A stretch of 64,000 bases of DNA from a virus: the IMG/VR virus record IMGVR_UViG_3300035490_000050, positions 62,001-126,000 of that record; one strand, given 5' to 3'. Every line of letters begins with the position of its first letter. The stretch's first letter is position 1. Of this stretch, positions 55,870 through 64,000 are shown in pieces. The translations under genes and the position numbers were made by a program. The notes under the pieces were generated by a model, which had not been told where the DNA came from, ran no database searches, and worked only from the letters and a program-made list of their open reading frames with translations.

Positions 55870-56172
55870 ATGAAAATCATCGGAACTATAGGAGACGGGA
55901 ATTTTCTCGTTGAGGCGACTTTTCGAGAGATTGACTACCTAGCAGGTCGAACAGTAGGTTCACAGCAAGGGTACTACTCAAGCGACCGTAAGATTCAAAC
56001 CGGAACGACCTTCAATATCGTCAAAGCCTTCGATCAGATTCACCGCAATAACCAACGTAAGAGTGAGGTTGAGAGTCTTCGTGCCACGCTCAAGGCTATT
56101 CTGGTAGGACTCGACATGATTGAGCCTTTGATTGAGGAACCGAAGGTAGAGGGAACGGAGACTTCTGAGTGA
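55870..56172 (+). CDS. Hypothetical protein
   Basis: 100 residues; GGGAGAGGG precedes the ATG. Beta-rich N-terminal half (MKIIGTIGDGNFLVEATFRE), acidic tail. GTGA overlap with the J-domain/kinase gene links it to the trio that follows. Confidence 0.6.
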   Translation: MKIIGTIGDGNFLVEATFREIDYLAGRTVGSQQGYYSSDRKIQTGTTFNIVKAFDQIHRNNQRKSEVESLRATLKAILVGLDMIEPLIEEPKVEGTETSE

Positions 56173-57218
56173 GCGAACTACAACTCATCTACGACAAGCT
56201 AGACGGAGCCTGCTGCCCAGAGGATGTGTTTGGTTCTGGCGACGATCCAGCAATAGTCTTTCGTAAACTTGCTCGTGCTTGCCATCCAGATCACAATCCT
56301 ACGGAGCCTATCGCAAAGAAGGCTTTTCAAAAACTCAACGAACTCAAGCAAATAGCCGATGAGAGAGTGAGGAAAGGAATATGGGGCAAGAGAGTACCTT
56401 TACCTCACTGTGTCCCTCTGGAGATCGGCAAGTACAAAGCCAAGCCTCATCCGCATATAGGAGACATAGCAGACCTTTACACGGTTGAAGGCGGAAAGAT
56501 TCTGGTAAAGGTTGCTCGCTCTCACGACGACAATGATCTTCTACGCGCAGAAGTCAATGCGCTCAAGATTCTGGCAAAGATTGATGGTCCTGTCCGAGAC
56601 GGTGTTCCTGAGTTGGTAGGCAACTTTTGGGTAGAGGGACTGTGGAAGCGAGAGGCGAATGTTATTACTCGCTTCCCTGGGTTCGTGACGGCTCAGGAAG
56701 TTCATGCAAAGTTTGGAGACAACACAGTAGAGAAGAAGACTGGAGTGTGGATGTTTAAGAGAATCCTAACTCTTCTTACCTGGGTTCATCATTTCAAGAT
56801 CATTCATGGAGCCATCCTTCCGCCTCACGTTTTATTTTATCCAGACAATGACGGAAACACGATAACAAAAGACTCAAGAAAACATTCGATCAGGCTCGTG
56901 GATTGGTGCTATAGTGTTGACTATACCCAGAGGACGAGACTTTCTTCGTGGGTTCCTGCGTGGCAAGATCACTATGCTCCAGAATTGCTTTCAAAGAAGT
57001 ACATTGGGCCACCATCCGACATCTACATGGCAGCGCGGTTAATGACATATCTGTGCGGAACCTTGTGGCTGCCGGAGTTAGGAAAAGTTCTATCGAAGTG
57101 TCTTGATGAAAATCCAGATAAGCGTTACCAGAAAGCCGGTGATGTTCTTGAGGATTGGAAGCAAGCTGCTGCTAAGGGGTACGGCTCCCCTAAGTGGGTT
57201 GAATTTAACTTGCCGTAA
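56169..57218 (+). CDS. J-domain fused to a kinase-like domain
   Basis: 349 residues, GTG start. Residues about 5-75 form a J domain with the HPD signature in ARACHPDHNP (His39-Pro-Asp41). Residues about 95-340 resemble a protein kinase: GKILVKVARS with the ATP-anchoring Lys, AEVNALKIL with the helix-C Glu, and YAPELLSKKYIGPPSDIYMA as activation-segment end and F-helix. The HRD motif reads IIHGAILPPHVL and DFG reads VDWCYS, so the catalytic Asp of HRD is missing and it may be a pseudokinase. It is followed by a VWA and a PurA-like gene. Confidence 0.75.
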   Translation: MSELQLIYDKLDGACCPEDVFGSGDDPAIVFRKLARACHPDHNPTEPIAKKAFQKLNELKQIADERVRKGIWGKRVPLPHCVPLEIGKYKAKPHPHIGDIADLYTVEGGKILVKVARSHDDNDLLRAEVNALKILAKIDGPVRDGVPELVGNFWVEGLWKREANVITRFPGFVTAQEVHAKFGDNTVEKKTGVWMFKRILTLLTWVHHFKIIHGAILPPHVLFYPDNDGNTITKDSRKHSIRLVDWCYSVDYTQRTRLSSWVPAWQDHYAPELLSKKYIGPPSDIYMAARLMTYLCGTLWLPELGKVLSKCLDENPDKRYQKAGDVLEDWKQAAAKGYGSPKWVEFNLP

Positions 57219-57235
57219 AGAAAAGGAGACAAACG

Positions 57236-58180
57236 ATGGGCGGGGGAGCCTGGGATAGCGGTGCATATCATTCGTCAGCAACCACTCGTAAGGCAACCGG
57301 CGTAGCCGATTTTGCCTATACCAAAACAGCAACGTCAGTTCACACGAACCTTGACCCGCTGAGGATCAATAGCAAGCCTTTCGGAAAACTCGAAGCGCGT
57401 GACTCGACAGAGCATCCACAATCCAACCCTGTACTAGTTTGCTTTGACGTGACAGGCTCGAACTATGAGCGAGCAGTGGACGCGCAGAAGCGTTTGCCTA
57501 ACCTGATGGAACTGCTCAACAAGTACCTGACTGATCCGCAAGTTGCGGTTGCGGCGAATGATGACTACAACTATGCGGGGTCCAACTGTGTTCAGCTTTC
57601 AGACTTCGAGAGTGACAACCGCGTAGACGATCACATTCGCAACATCTATCTGGTCTGTCTTGGAGGCGGCAATGATGGTGAGTCTTACGATCTGCTGCTC
57701 TACGCGGCAGCGCGGAAGATGGTGCTTGATTCTGTCGAGAAACGTGGGAAAAAGGGCTATATGTTCCTGTATGCCGATGAGCCAATCTTCACCCATGTTC
57801 AAGCGAAGGAAGTGAAGGCGATCTTCGGCGATACCATCGAAAAAGATATTCCTATCGCGGAGATCATCGAAGAGGCCCGCAGGAACTTCAATATCTTCGT
57901 GATCTGGCCGGATGGTGGATACCGTCATGCTCGTGAGCAGTACGTCAGACTGTTTGGCGAGGAATCTGTGCTAACCAGCCAGCATCCAAATCTGCTTTGC
58001 GAGTTGATTGCTTCGACTATTGGCCTGTATGAGTCCAAGGCAACTCCGGCGTCGGTGGTCACTGACCTTGTGGCTATCGGCGTAGGAGATAGCGAAGCCA
58101 AGGCTCTAGTCAAGTCAATGAAGCATGTTACCACTGACTCACTGGCTACGTCTGGAGCGGGGAAGGCGGCAAGGCTGTGA
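57236..58180 (+). CDS. VWA-domain protein of the J-kinase trio
   Basis: 314 residues; GAAAAGGAGAC precedes the ATG. Residues about 65-260 form a VWA-like fold: VLVCFDVTGSN gives a DxTxS-type metal site (Asp71, Thr73, Ser75), followed by CLGGGNDGESYDLLLYAAAR and YMFLYADEPIF. The Gly-rich N-terminus and a helical end (VVTDLVAIGVGDSEAKALVK) flank it. Its stop overlaps the GTG of the next gene. Confidence 0.75.
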   Translation: MGGGAWDSGAYHSSATTRKATGVADFAYTKTATSVHTNLDPLRINSKPFGKLEARDSTEHPQSNPVLVCFDVTGSNYERAVDAQKRLPNLMELLNKYLTDPQVAVAANDDYNYAGSNCVQLSDFESDNRVDDHIRNIYLVCLGGGNDGESYDLLLYAAARKMVLDSVEKRGKKGYMFLYADEPIFTHVQAKEVKAIFGDTIEKDIPIAEIIEEARRNFNIFVIWPDGGYRHAREQYVRLFGEESVLTSQHPNLLCELIASTIGLYESKATPASVVTDLVAIGVGDSEAKALVKSMKHVTTDSLATSGAGKAARL

Positions 58181-59298
58181 GAGCAATCTCTGTAGCCGGG
58201 TTAGGTTTCGGCGACGAGTCCAAAGGGGCTACGGTGGATGCACTCTGCCGTAGCCTTCCAGTGGACTTAATCGTGCGGCATGGGGGTGGATCGCAATGCG
58301 CTCATAACGTGATTACCCCCGAAGGCGTACATCATACCTTTTCCCAGTTCGGCTCTGGAATGATGGCGAACGATCAAGTTAGGACGCATTTATCACGTTT
58401 TATGCTTATCGATCCAATTACCATGTTGAACGAGGCGGATGAGTTAGCCAAGAAAACTCCTGGCTGGTGGAGAAGATTGACCATATCCGCCAGATGTGTT
58501 GTTATTACACCTTTTCACAAGCGTCTCAACCGGCTTAGAGAGACGGCGCGTGGTACGGGACGGCATGGAAGTTGTGGGATGGGAGTTGGGGTGGCGCGAG
58601 AGTTTGAATTGAAATACGGGCGCGATAATGTGCTCTGCGCGGAGGATATTTACGATTGGGTGGACCTGCGAGAGAAATTGAAATTTCAGAAAAACCTTGT
58701 TCAAAAAGAAATGGGAGTAGAGGCTACCTCTGATCTAAATATTGAAGATATAAAGGTTGGGTATGATCGCTGGAAGGCATTTGTTCGTTTAGTACCGGAG
58801 GACAGTTCAATCATTGGCGAATCGAGGTGCATGGTTTTCGAGGGAGCGCAGGGAGTAATGCTGGACGAAAAGCACGGTACTGCTCCGCACAACACATGGA
58901 CGAACACTACCTTTGAGAACGCCGATACGCTGCTTGACGAGATCGGTTGTACGGACAGAATGAGGATTGGATGCCTGAGAACGTACTACACTCGTCACGG
59001 AGTAGGACCATTTCCGACCGAAGATAACACTCTTGATCTTCCTGAGCCGCACAATGGAAACGACGGATTCCAAGGTAAGTTCCGCGTAGGACGCTTTGAC
59101 TTCACTTTGGCTAAACAAGCACTAAGCATTGTTGGCGGGGTGGATGTATTGGCTTTGAGTCATCTCGACTACCTACCCCGCTTAGGATGGCAGGAACGAG
59201 TGTTTATTGATCGGGTCAGTGAACTCGCTCCTGTTGTTATGCAAGGGAGAGGCCCGACAGCGGCGCACAGGACAATCAATATGGAGGTAACGGCATGA
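58177..59298 (+). CDS. Adenylosuccinate synthetase-like enzyme (divergent PurA family)
   Basis: 373 residues, GTG start in a GTGA overlap. GLGFGDESKGATVD aligns with the PurA P-loop: Asp13, Glu14 and Lys16 are kept, Gly15 is Ser. GGGSQCAHNV keeps the catalytic His. Further blocks: TGRHGSCGMGVG (IMP loop), VFEGAQGVMLDEKHGT, TYYTRHGVGPFPTE and GKFRVGRFDFTLA in place of the aspartate-binding Arg loop. About 55 residues shorter than E. coli PurA. It should couple GTP hydrolysis to ligation of Asp to a 6-oxopurine nucleotide or a related acceptor. The Asp13 equivalent is present, unlike in PurZ enzymes of diaminopurine phages. Confidence 0.85.
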   Translation: MRAISVAGLGFGDESKGATVDALCRSLPVDLIVRHGGGSQCAHNVITPEGVHHTFSQFGSGMMANDQVRTHLSRFMLIDPITMLNEADELAKKTPGWWRRLTISARCVVITPFHKRLNRLRETARGTGRHGSCGMGVGVAREFELKYGRDNVLCAEDIYDWVDLREKLKFQKNLVQKEMGVEATSDLNIEDIKVGYDRWKAFVRLVPEDSSIIGESRCMVFEGAQGVMLDEKHGTAPHNTWTNTTFENADTLLDEIGCTDRMRIGCLRTYYTRHGVGPFPTEDNTLDLPEPHNGNDGFQGKFRVGRFDFTLAKQALSIVGGVDVLALSHLDYLPRLGWQERVFIDRVSELAPVVMQGRGPTAAHRTINMEVTA

Positions 59299-59486
59299 AG
59301 AGAGGAAAGAATAAAGGCAAGAGCGGTGCCATCAAAACGGTTGAAGACTTGAGAAGGATAGGTGAGGCACGTATCCTTAACGAAAAGATAGAGCAATCGA
59401 ACAACCGTCACAAGTTGATGGCGAAGTTGGACCCGAAGACGGCGGAATTTACCCGACGTGAGTTTGCCAGATTAGGACTATTTTAG
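59295..59486 (+). CDS. Small basic protein
   Basis: 63 residues, Lys-rich start (MKRGKNKGKSG), helical rest. ATGA overlap with the PurA-like gene. Confidence 0.55.
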   Translation: MKRGKNKGKSGAIKTVEDLRRIGEARILNEKIEQSNNRHKLMAKLDPKTAEFTRREFARLGLF

Positions 59487-59497
59487 GAGGTACCAGC

Positions 59498-59713
59498 ATG
59501 GTATTCGTAAAGAAGCGGCGTACATTTCGTAAGCCGAAGGATATACTAACTCTTGCGCTCAAGAGCCTATGGGCTGGAGAGGAATTGCTCTGCACGTCAC
59601 GCACCTATGGAAACATACGTGAGCGTGTGGATGCGTTTTCCGTGTCGCACAAGGACCGGAGACTGGCTACGATTTCATGGGGCGAGATAAAGAAGATTAG
59701 GAGGGTTGCGTGA
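59498..59713 (+). CDS. Small basic protein
   Basis: 71 residues, MVFVKKRRTFRKPKDILTLA; TAGGAGGT precedes the ATG. Function unknown. Confidence 0.55.
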   Translation: MVFVKKRRTFRKPKDILTLALKSLWAGEELLCTSRTYGNIRERVDAFSVSHKDRRLATISWGEIKKIRRVA

Positions 59714-60267
59714 CTATAGCAGTCGAGCAGGAATTCAAAAACGTAACTAGTGTGCAGCACATGGGCGGCTATGCGATTCGTATTCAGATACAAGGCATAG
59801 AGCGGGAGTTTACCGAAGATGAAAAGTTTGCGATTGATAGAGCGCGAGATTCGATTGACGACGCTCTCCTGAAGGGAGAGACAGGAGCCAACCCAAAGAC
59901 GCACGAGAAAGCCGCTTGCGACAAGGCGAAGATTCTTGAATGTTTTGGTCGTCACGCTCTATATATGGAAGAGATTCCTAACGGCTATTGTAGTCGTGGA
60001 TGCTGCGCTTTTTACCCTTGGTTTATCGTGGCAACTCCGAAGGGAAGGATTAAGATTGGATGGAGAAAGAGTGTCATCCATCTTGAGTGGACGGATTCCG
60101 AAATAAAAGCTGATGCATCTGAAATCTTTCCGAAGGAAGAAGCGTGGCCGGGATACGAGACAACGCAGTACGACCATGTAATTCATGCTCACGGATACGA
60201 CGCGGCAAAGAGTTACATCGACAGGTTAATGGTTTTTGACTGCACACAGAAAGGACTGAATGCCTAA
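59710..60267 (+). CDS. Hypothetical protein
   Basis: 185 residues, GTG start. Cys-rich centre (YCSRGCCAFYPWF) and Trp-rich beta strands. Overlaps neighbours at both ends. Function unknown. Confidence 0.55.
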   Translation: MTIAVEQEFKNVTSVQHMGGYAIRIQIQGIEREFTEDEKFAIDRARDSIDDALLKGETGANPKTHEKAACDKAKILECFGRHALYMEEIPNGYCSRGCCAFYPWFIVATPKGRIKIGWRKSVIHLEWTDSEIKADASEIFPKEEAWPGYETTQYDHVIHAHGYDAAKSYIDRLMVFDCTQKGLNA

Positions 60268-61645
60268 GAGAAAATCTACCGAGTTGGTTCAAATTCAGAA
60301 GAGTCCTATCCCACCACTCAGGCAGTCCACTCAGGAAACGATGGCCTGTCCTCGTTTCTATACGGAAGTATTCATTAAAGGAAATAAACCACCGGGAGGA
60401 CTTGAGGCGGCGCGTGGAACTGAAATCCACAAGACAATGGCGCTTTATCTCTCCCACTGCGCCCGTAAATCGGTAGGGATGGACTTGGATGCCTTTGAAT
60501 CTTTCAGTCATGGCGCAGGGCCACAAGCGGCTAGGATTCTATCAGGACTCCGCGATGGATTTGTAGTTGACCACGAACATTTATTTGCTACAGAACTAGG
60601 CATGGCTCTTGATGAGCATTTTCAGCCTACCGATGTGGCAACGGAGGTAGAAGGGATAAGCGGAGACAGTGGGTTGCCTCCATGCTATCAGGGAACACTT
60701 GACGGCGTGTACGTCTTCCGCACAGAAAACAAGATTCTAGTGGATGACTTCAAATCACACGCTCGCGCTTTTGAGCCAAGCGAAACAATGCAGGCTAAGA
60801 TGTACGCGCTTTTTATTTATCAACACTTTACATGGGTGGAGACTGTTGTATTCCGTTTGACTTTCGTCCGTTACAAAAATATGACTAGGACGGTGGAATA
60901 CACGCGCCAAGACGTTCCTAAGTTGATTGAGGAAGCGAAGGCTGCGAGAGAGCGCCAGAAAACCATCCATGTGAGTTTCGACGGCGGCAAGGAAATTGAA
61001 GCAATCTCAGGCGCTCAATGTGTCTACTGCCCTCTTCTTTCCAACCGTGAGTGCCCCATTAGCCAATGGAACCCTCAAATGCAACTAGAGCCAGTTGATA
61101 GGCTCCGCTATCTGCTTTGGTACAGTGCTTTTTCAAAGGTCAACAGCAAGACGCTGCGCGATTATGTTAACGGGACAGGAAAGAGAGTAGTTCTCAAAGA
61201 CTACAACGGGAAGGCTTACGTCTTCGGACCCGTCGAGAGTGAATCTAGCGTGTATCCTCTTTTCAGGACAACAGGAGAAAGTATCGCAACTAGGTGTGAC
61301 TGCGGAAAACAATTCGACTATGTTCCTGAAAATGGACTATGCCCAAAATGTAAGGAAGGAAGAGTCAGGCCGATAATGCCGATTGCGGATTTGATCGTAG
61401 AAGATTACGCTTTCGGTAATACAGGCGATACGGCATGGATGGGAAAACTGGTTATCTCTTCAACCAAGCTCAATAGCTATTTGGGAACAAAAAAGAGGGC
61501 GTTTCTTGACCAAGCCTGTCAGGACACCGCAGACAAGGTAACGAAGGCAACGCTCAAGGTGAGCAAGCCTTTGGACGCGGTTCCTGACGAGGAGCAGGAA
61601 GAGGACAGCGAAGGGGAAGGATGGGGAGATGAAGATGAGTTCTGA
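60260..61645 (+). CDS. Cas4/RecB-like PD-(D/E)XK nuclease
   Basis: 461 residues. STQETMACPRFYTEVF gives the first Cys and helix; GTEIHKTMALYL is the RecB-type His helix; QGTLDGVYV, then ILVDDFKSHA carries the D...(D/E)xK centre; ETMQAKMYALFIYQ is the Q-x-Y helix. CVYCPLLSNRECPI completes a four-Cys site as in Cas4/AddB iron-sulfur nucleases (residues up to about 275). The extra C-terminal 185 residues hold a zinc ribbon (CDCGKQF...CPKCKEG) and an acidic tail. Likely exonuclease of the recombination module. Confidence 0.8.
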   Translation: MPKRKSTELVQIQKSPIPPLRQSTQETMACPRFYTEVFIKGNKPPGGLEAARGTEIHKTMALYLSHCARKSVGMDLDAFESFSHGAGPQAARILSGLRDGFVVDHEHLFATELGMALDEHFQPTDVATEVEGISGDSGLPPCYQGTLDGVYVFRTENKILVDDFKSHARAFEPSETMQAKMYALFIYQHFTWVETVVFRLTFVRYKNMTRTVEYTRQDVPKLIEEAKAARERQKTIHVSFDGGKEIEAISGAQCVYCPLLSNRECPISQWNPQMQLEPVDRLRYLLWYSAFSKVNSKTLRDYVNGTGKRVVLKDYNGKAYVFGPVESESSVYPLFRTTGESIATRCDCGKQFDYVPENGLCPKCKEGRVRPIMPIADLIVEDYAFGNTGDTAWMGKLVISSTKLNSYLGTKKRAFLDQACQDTADKVTKATLKVSKPLDAVPDEEQEEDSEGEGWGDEDEF

Positions 61646-61832
61646 GGTAGACGAAGGCGATCCGTGCCCTATAGATGGATGCGAAGGAAGGATGATCTAT
61701 CCTCCATCGGAGAACTGCACATGCTTTAAGAGTGCGCCGTGCGGATCGTGCATGGACGTGGTTTTAACCTGTAACACTTGCGGATGGGAGAGAGAAGATG
61801 CGTCTGAAGAAACTGACACTCAAGGACTATAG
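61635..61832 (+). CDS. Zinc-ribbon protein
   Basis: 65 residues from MSSEVDEGDPCPIDGCEGRM. Four Cys pairs (CPIDGC, CTC, CGSC, CNTC) suggest two zinc sites. It overlaps the nuclease end and the start of the Rad50-like gene, so it may be a subunit of that complex. Confidence 0.6.
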   Translation: MSSEVDEGDPCPIDGCEGRMIYPPSENCTCFKSAPCGSCMDVVLTCNTCGWEREDASEETDTQGL

Positions 61833-63702
61833 GATTCATGAAAACTCCACGCTCGACTGCGGAGACGCCTCTTTCGTAATCCTTCGCGGTAAGAACATGA
61901 GCGGCAAGACGAGTTTCGCGGAAGCTTTGTCGATGAATCTTGCGCAGACAACTGTATCCCTTTCCAGTGATGGTAAAGGATTCCAAAAGAAGATTCGGCA
62001 AGGCGAGAGCAAGGCAATAATCACAGCGGAGATTCAGGGCACACATCTGTTGCGAAATATTGTAACGCTCAATACTAATTCGAGCGGTCGCACCGTGAAT
62101 ACTGAGTGCTTGGATGATCCCGATAATAGCAAAATTGTGAATGGATTCAAGAACTTCCTTGCCGACAGGAAAGCAGCGATGTTGATTGCCACGGCGACAG
62201 ACTACTTCTCACGTCTAGATGAAAAGGCTCAGACAGACCTATTAGCCAAGCTGGTTCTTCCGCCGCACTACGACTTTCCAAAGGACAAGACGGATGCCGT
62301 GGAGGAGATGTTAGGCGAAGGAAAGGTTGACTTCGACGCAGAGCCTTTCACTGTGATTACAGGTGCGTATAAGTTGCTCCACAAGGAGCGTGAAACGACC
62401 AATCGACAGGTAAAGGACTTCGTAATTCCTGACGCCTTACCTACGCCGAGAGGAGTAGACTCAGAATCTCTCCAAACCAAGTTGACTGAGATTAAAGCAA
62501 AGCGCCACAACCTGCAACTGGAGCGGGATACAGCGGTTGCAACGGCTAACAATATCGAGGTCAAGCGCGGCAAATTACAGACCAAGATCGAGGGTCTGAG
62601 AGCGGAGCTAGGTAAGGGAAAGGCGAGACTAGAGCAGCTAGAGACGGAAATCCTCAGCGCGGAACAGGTAAAAGGATTTACTGCGACCGCTGCAAAGGCT
62701 CAAGAATTAGCCGAACTCAACAAAAATCACGCTAGTTGGCTTGGTGGTATCCAAGTATCCAATGAGCAGATAGAAAAACTCAAAGGATTATTAGGCGATC
62801 AAGCCAAGTGCCCTATGTGCGAACAGGACATAGACGCTACCAAACTAGAAGCCATGATTAGCGATCTTCAAAAAGAGGTTGCCGATTCAGATCGAGAGAT
62901 TCAATATGTAGACAAACAGATCGAGGCGATAGGAGACATCGGAGCAGCAAAGGAATCACTCAGAAAGCATGAAGCGGCGGTCAAGGAAAAGATCACACTT
63001 GAAGCGTCTTTGACAGAGACGGTCAAGGCGGGTAAGGCAACCAAGGCCGAACTGGAGGCACTACCAGAGGCAGTCAACGCCACGCTCCCGTTCAACGACC
63101 CTCTGGCTACCCTACAGGCTGAGGAAGATAAGGTTAACGAGCAGCTACGTCCTGTCATTGCGGCTGAGGAGAGAGCGGCGGAAAGGACACGACTGACAGA
63201 GCAGTTGACGAAGCTGCAAAAGAAAGCGGCAACGCTGGATTCCCTAGTCAAGTATTTCGACAAAGACGGCGTGAAGAAAACCTTGATTGAGGAATATATC
63301 GGTGGTTTTGAATCGAAGCTCTGTGAGGTTATGAGCGCCTTTGGGTACGAATCCTCTTTGTCGGAAGACCTTCGCTTTGAGGTTAAAACCGCACGCGGAT
63401 ACGTTGGCCCGGTCAAGGAAATCTCAGGCGCGGAGGAACATATCTTCAAGGCGGCTTTCCAGTGCGCTGTATCTATCGCCGCAGGAATCAGGTTGGTAGT
63501 CATTGACGAAATGCAGGAGCTTGGTGAGGATATTCGTCCCTTCTTGTACGGTTCTGTCCTAGACTTGATTAAGCGTGGTCAGTTGGATCAGGCTATCCTT
63601 ATCGGTTTTAGTTTGGATAAGACTTTGCCTCCAAAGGAAAAGAGAGCGGAAGGTACGAAGTGGTTCTTCGTTGAGAATGGAACAGTGGAGGAGTTGAAGT
63701 GA
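61798..63702 (+). CDS. Rad50/SbcC-like SMC ATPase
   Basis: 634 residues. N-terminal Walker A GKNMSGKTSFAEAL (residues 31-44), long coiled coils with a zinc-hook CPMC near residue 338, then the ABC-signature-like SGAEEHIFKAAF and Walker B LVVIDEMQEL. It tethers DNA ends and drives nuclease action with ATP. No separate SbcD/Mre11 nuclease is seen; the Cas4/RecB-like protein nearby may serve. Confidence 0.85.
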   Translation: MRLKKLTLKDYRIHENSTLDCGDASFVILRGKNMSGKTSFAEALSMNLAQTTVSLSSDGKGFQKKIRQGESKAIITAEIQGTHLLRNIVTLNTNSSGRTVNTECLDDPDNSKIVNGFKNFLADRKAAMLIATATDYFSRLDEKAQTDLLAKLVLPPHYDFPKDKTDAVEEMLGEGKVDFDAEPFTVITGAYKLLHKERETTNRQVKDFVIPDALPTPRGVDSESLQTKLTEIKAKRHNLQLERDTAVATANNIEVKRGKLQTKIEGLRAELGKGKARLEQLETEILSAEQVKGFTATAAKAQELAELNKNHASWLGGIQVSNEQIEKLKGLLGDQAKCPMCEQDIDATKLEAMISDLQKEVADSDREIQYVDKQIEAIGDIGAAKESLRKHEAAVKEKITLEASLTETVKAGKATKAELEALPEAVNATLPFNDPLATLQAEEDKVNEQLRPVIAAEERAAERTRLTEQLTKLQKKAATLDSLVKYFDKDGVKKTLIEEYIGGFESKLCEVMSAFGYESSLSEDLRFEVKTARGYVGPVKEISGAEEHIFKAAFQCAVSIAAGIRLVVIDEMQELGEDIRPFLYGSVLDLIKRGQLDQAILIGFSLDKTLPPKEKRAEGTKWFFVENGTVEELK

Positions 63703-64000
63703 ACTTCAAACAGATCGCAGTCGCTGTTGACGCAGAGGGAAATGAATCTCTTTACGCCCTCAGCGAATCTGGTCGTTTATTAGTCAAGAAATCATCTTAC
63801 ACATTTGTACCAGATGGACGTGGAAACCGCAGGGAATGGCGTTATTGGTGGGAAGAAGTCGATCATCCTATCGGCGATCCAACGGCAAATACTCCAGTTC
63901 CGCAAGAGCCGGTGTTTAGGCATCTCTGGACCGATGAAGAGGTAGAAAAACTTAAAGCGAAAGGACTCATCAGTACGGAGCCTCCAGCATCCACGCCCGG
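63699..64000 (+). CDS. Hypothetical protein (3' end outside the window)
   Basis: GTG start in a GTGA overlap with the Rad50-like gene; about 100 residues visible and no stop before the window ends. Starts MNFKQIAVAVDAEGNESLYA; Trp-rich beta region, then a Pro-rich linker. Function unknown. Confidence 0.6.
   Translation, partial: MNFKQIAVAVDAEGNESLYALSESGRLLVKKSSYTFVPDGRGNRREWRYWWEEVDHPIGDPTANTPVPQEPVFRHLWTDEEVEKLKAKGLISTEPPASTP

Noticed and set aside
58177-59298. PurZ-type enzyme of a diaminopurine (Z) genome
   Set aside because: The catalytic Asp13 of PurA is kept (GDES), whereas PurZ enzymes lack it. No DpoZ, DatZ or MazZ-like gene is visible in the window.
1-64000. CRISPR array
   Set aside because: No set of evenly spaced direct repeats of 24-40 bp was seen; repeated motifs are transposon ends, promoters or tRNA arms.

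Overview
The window is a stretch of a large double-stranded DNA phage genome, probably lytic. Genes are tightly packed, with long runs joined by ATGA or GTGA overlaps. Virion-type polyvalent proteins lie at one end. A replication and recombination block lies at the other, and the middle holds homing endonucleases, more than 35 tRNA genes and many small zinc-finger proteins. No integrase, terminase, capsid or DNA polymerase gene is inside the window. The host cannot be named. Many promoters are CTTGACA-N17-TANNNT, and several sit 4-7 nt in front of the start codon (leaderless mRNAs). This is compatible with Deinococcota, Actinomycetota or Acidobacteriota hosts but is not decisive.

Layout. 1-6139 (+): end of a virion/internal-protein operon with two very large proteins, one carrying an ADP-ribosyltransferase-like domain. 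6140-13330: an accessory island with an IS1595/ISXO2-type transposon (10894-13330) that carries a membrane-protein passenger, older relic transposon ends, an IS remnant, a PD-(D/E)XK-like gene, HTH regulators, a cut-off signal-peptide gene and two promoter-to-terminator small RNA units. 13321-24818 (-): small genes, then a glycan operon with seven glycosyltransferases, a methyltransferase and UDP-galactopyranose mutase, interrupted by HNH endonuclease genes. 24914-27492 (+): XRE regulator and small proteins. 27500-40020: tRNA region with 36 standard-anticodon tRNA genes covering all 20 amino acids, one tRNA-like gene with anticodon UCA, LAGLIDADG and HNH endonucleases, a VWA protein, a Ro60-like TROVE-VWA protein, and several long structured tRNA-like RNAs. 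40125-52070 (-): RNA ligase, proteasome-like Ntn hydrolase, C5 DNA methyltransferase, DUF5131 protein, pseudo-receiver protein, primase-helicase and replication initiator-like protein, with many zinc-finger proteins. 52264-64000 (+): early-type operon with an AT-hook recombination candidate, a J-domain/kinase-like fusion, a VWA protein, an adenylosuccinate-synthetase-like enzyme, a Cas4/RecB-like nuclease and a Rad50/SbcC-like ATPase.

How it may work together. Primase-helicase, nuclease and Rad50-like ATPase form a replication/recombination module. The full tRNA set, the Rnl5-type RNA ligase and the Ro60-like protein look like an RNA supply and quality-control module. The odd tRNA-like RNAs next to the Ro60-like gene are candidate phage Y RNAs. 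The glycan operon probably modifies host surface or virion sugars, with galactofuranose as a likely product. The J-kinase/VWA/PurA-like trio is a compact unit of unknown purpose.

The points most worth checking are: the tRNA-like RNAs beside the Ro60-like gene; three consecutive tRNA-Arg genes without a D-arm but with a covarying 3-bp helix; the J-kinase/VWA/PurA-like trio; and the leaderless promoters.
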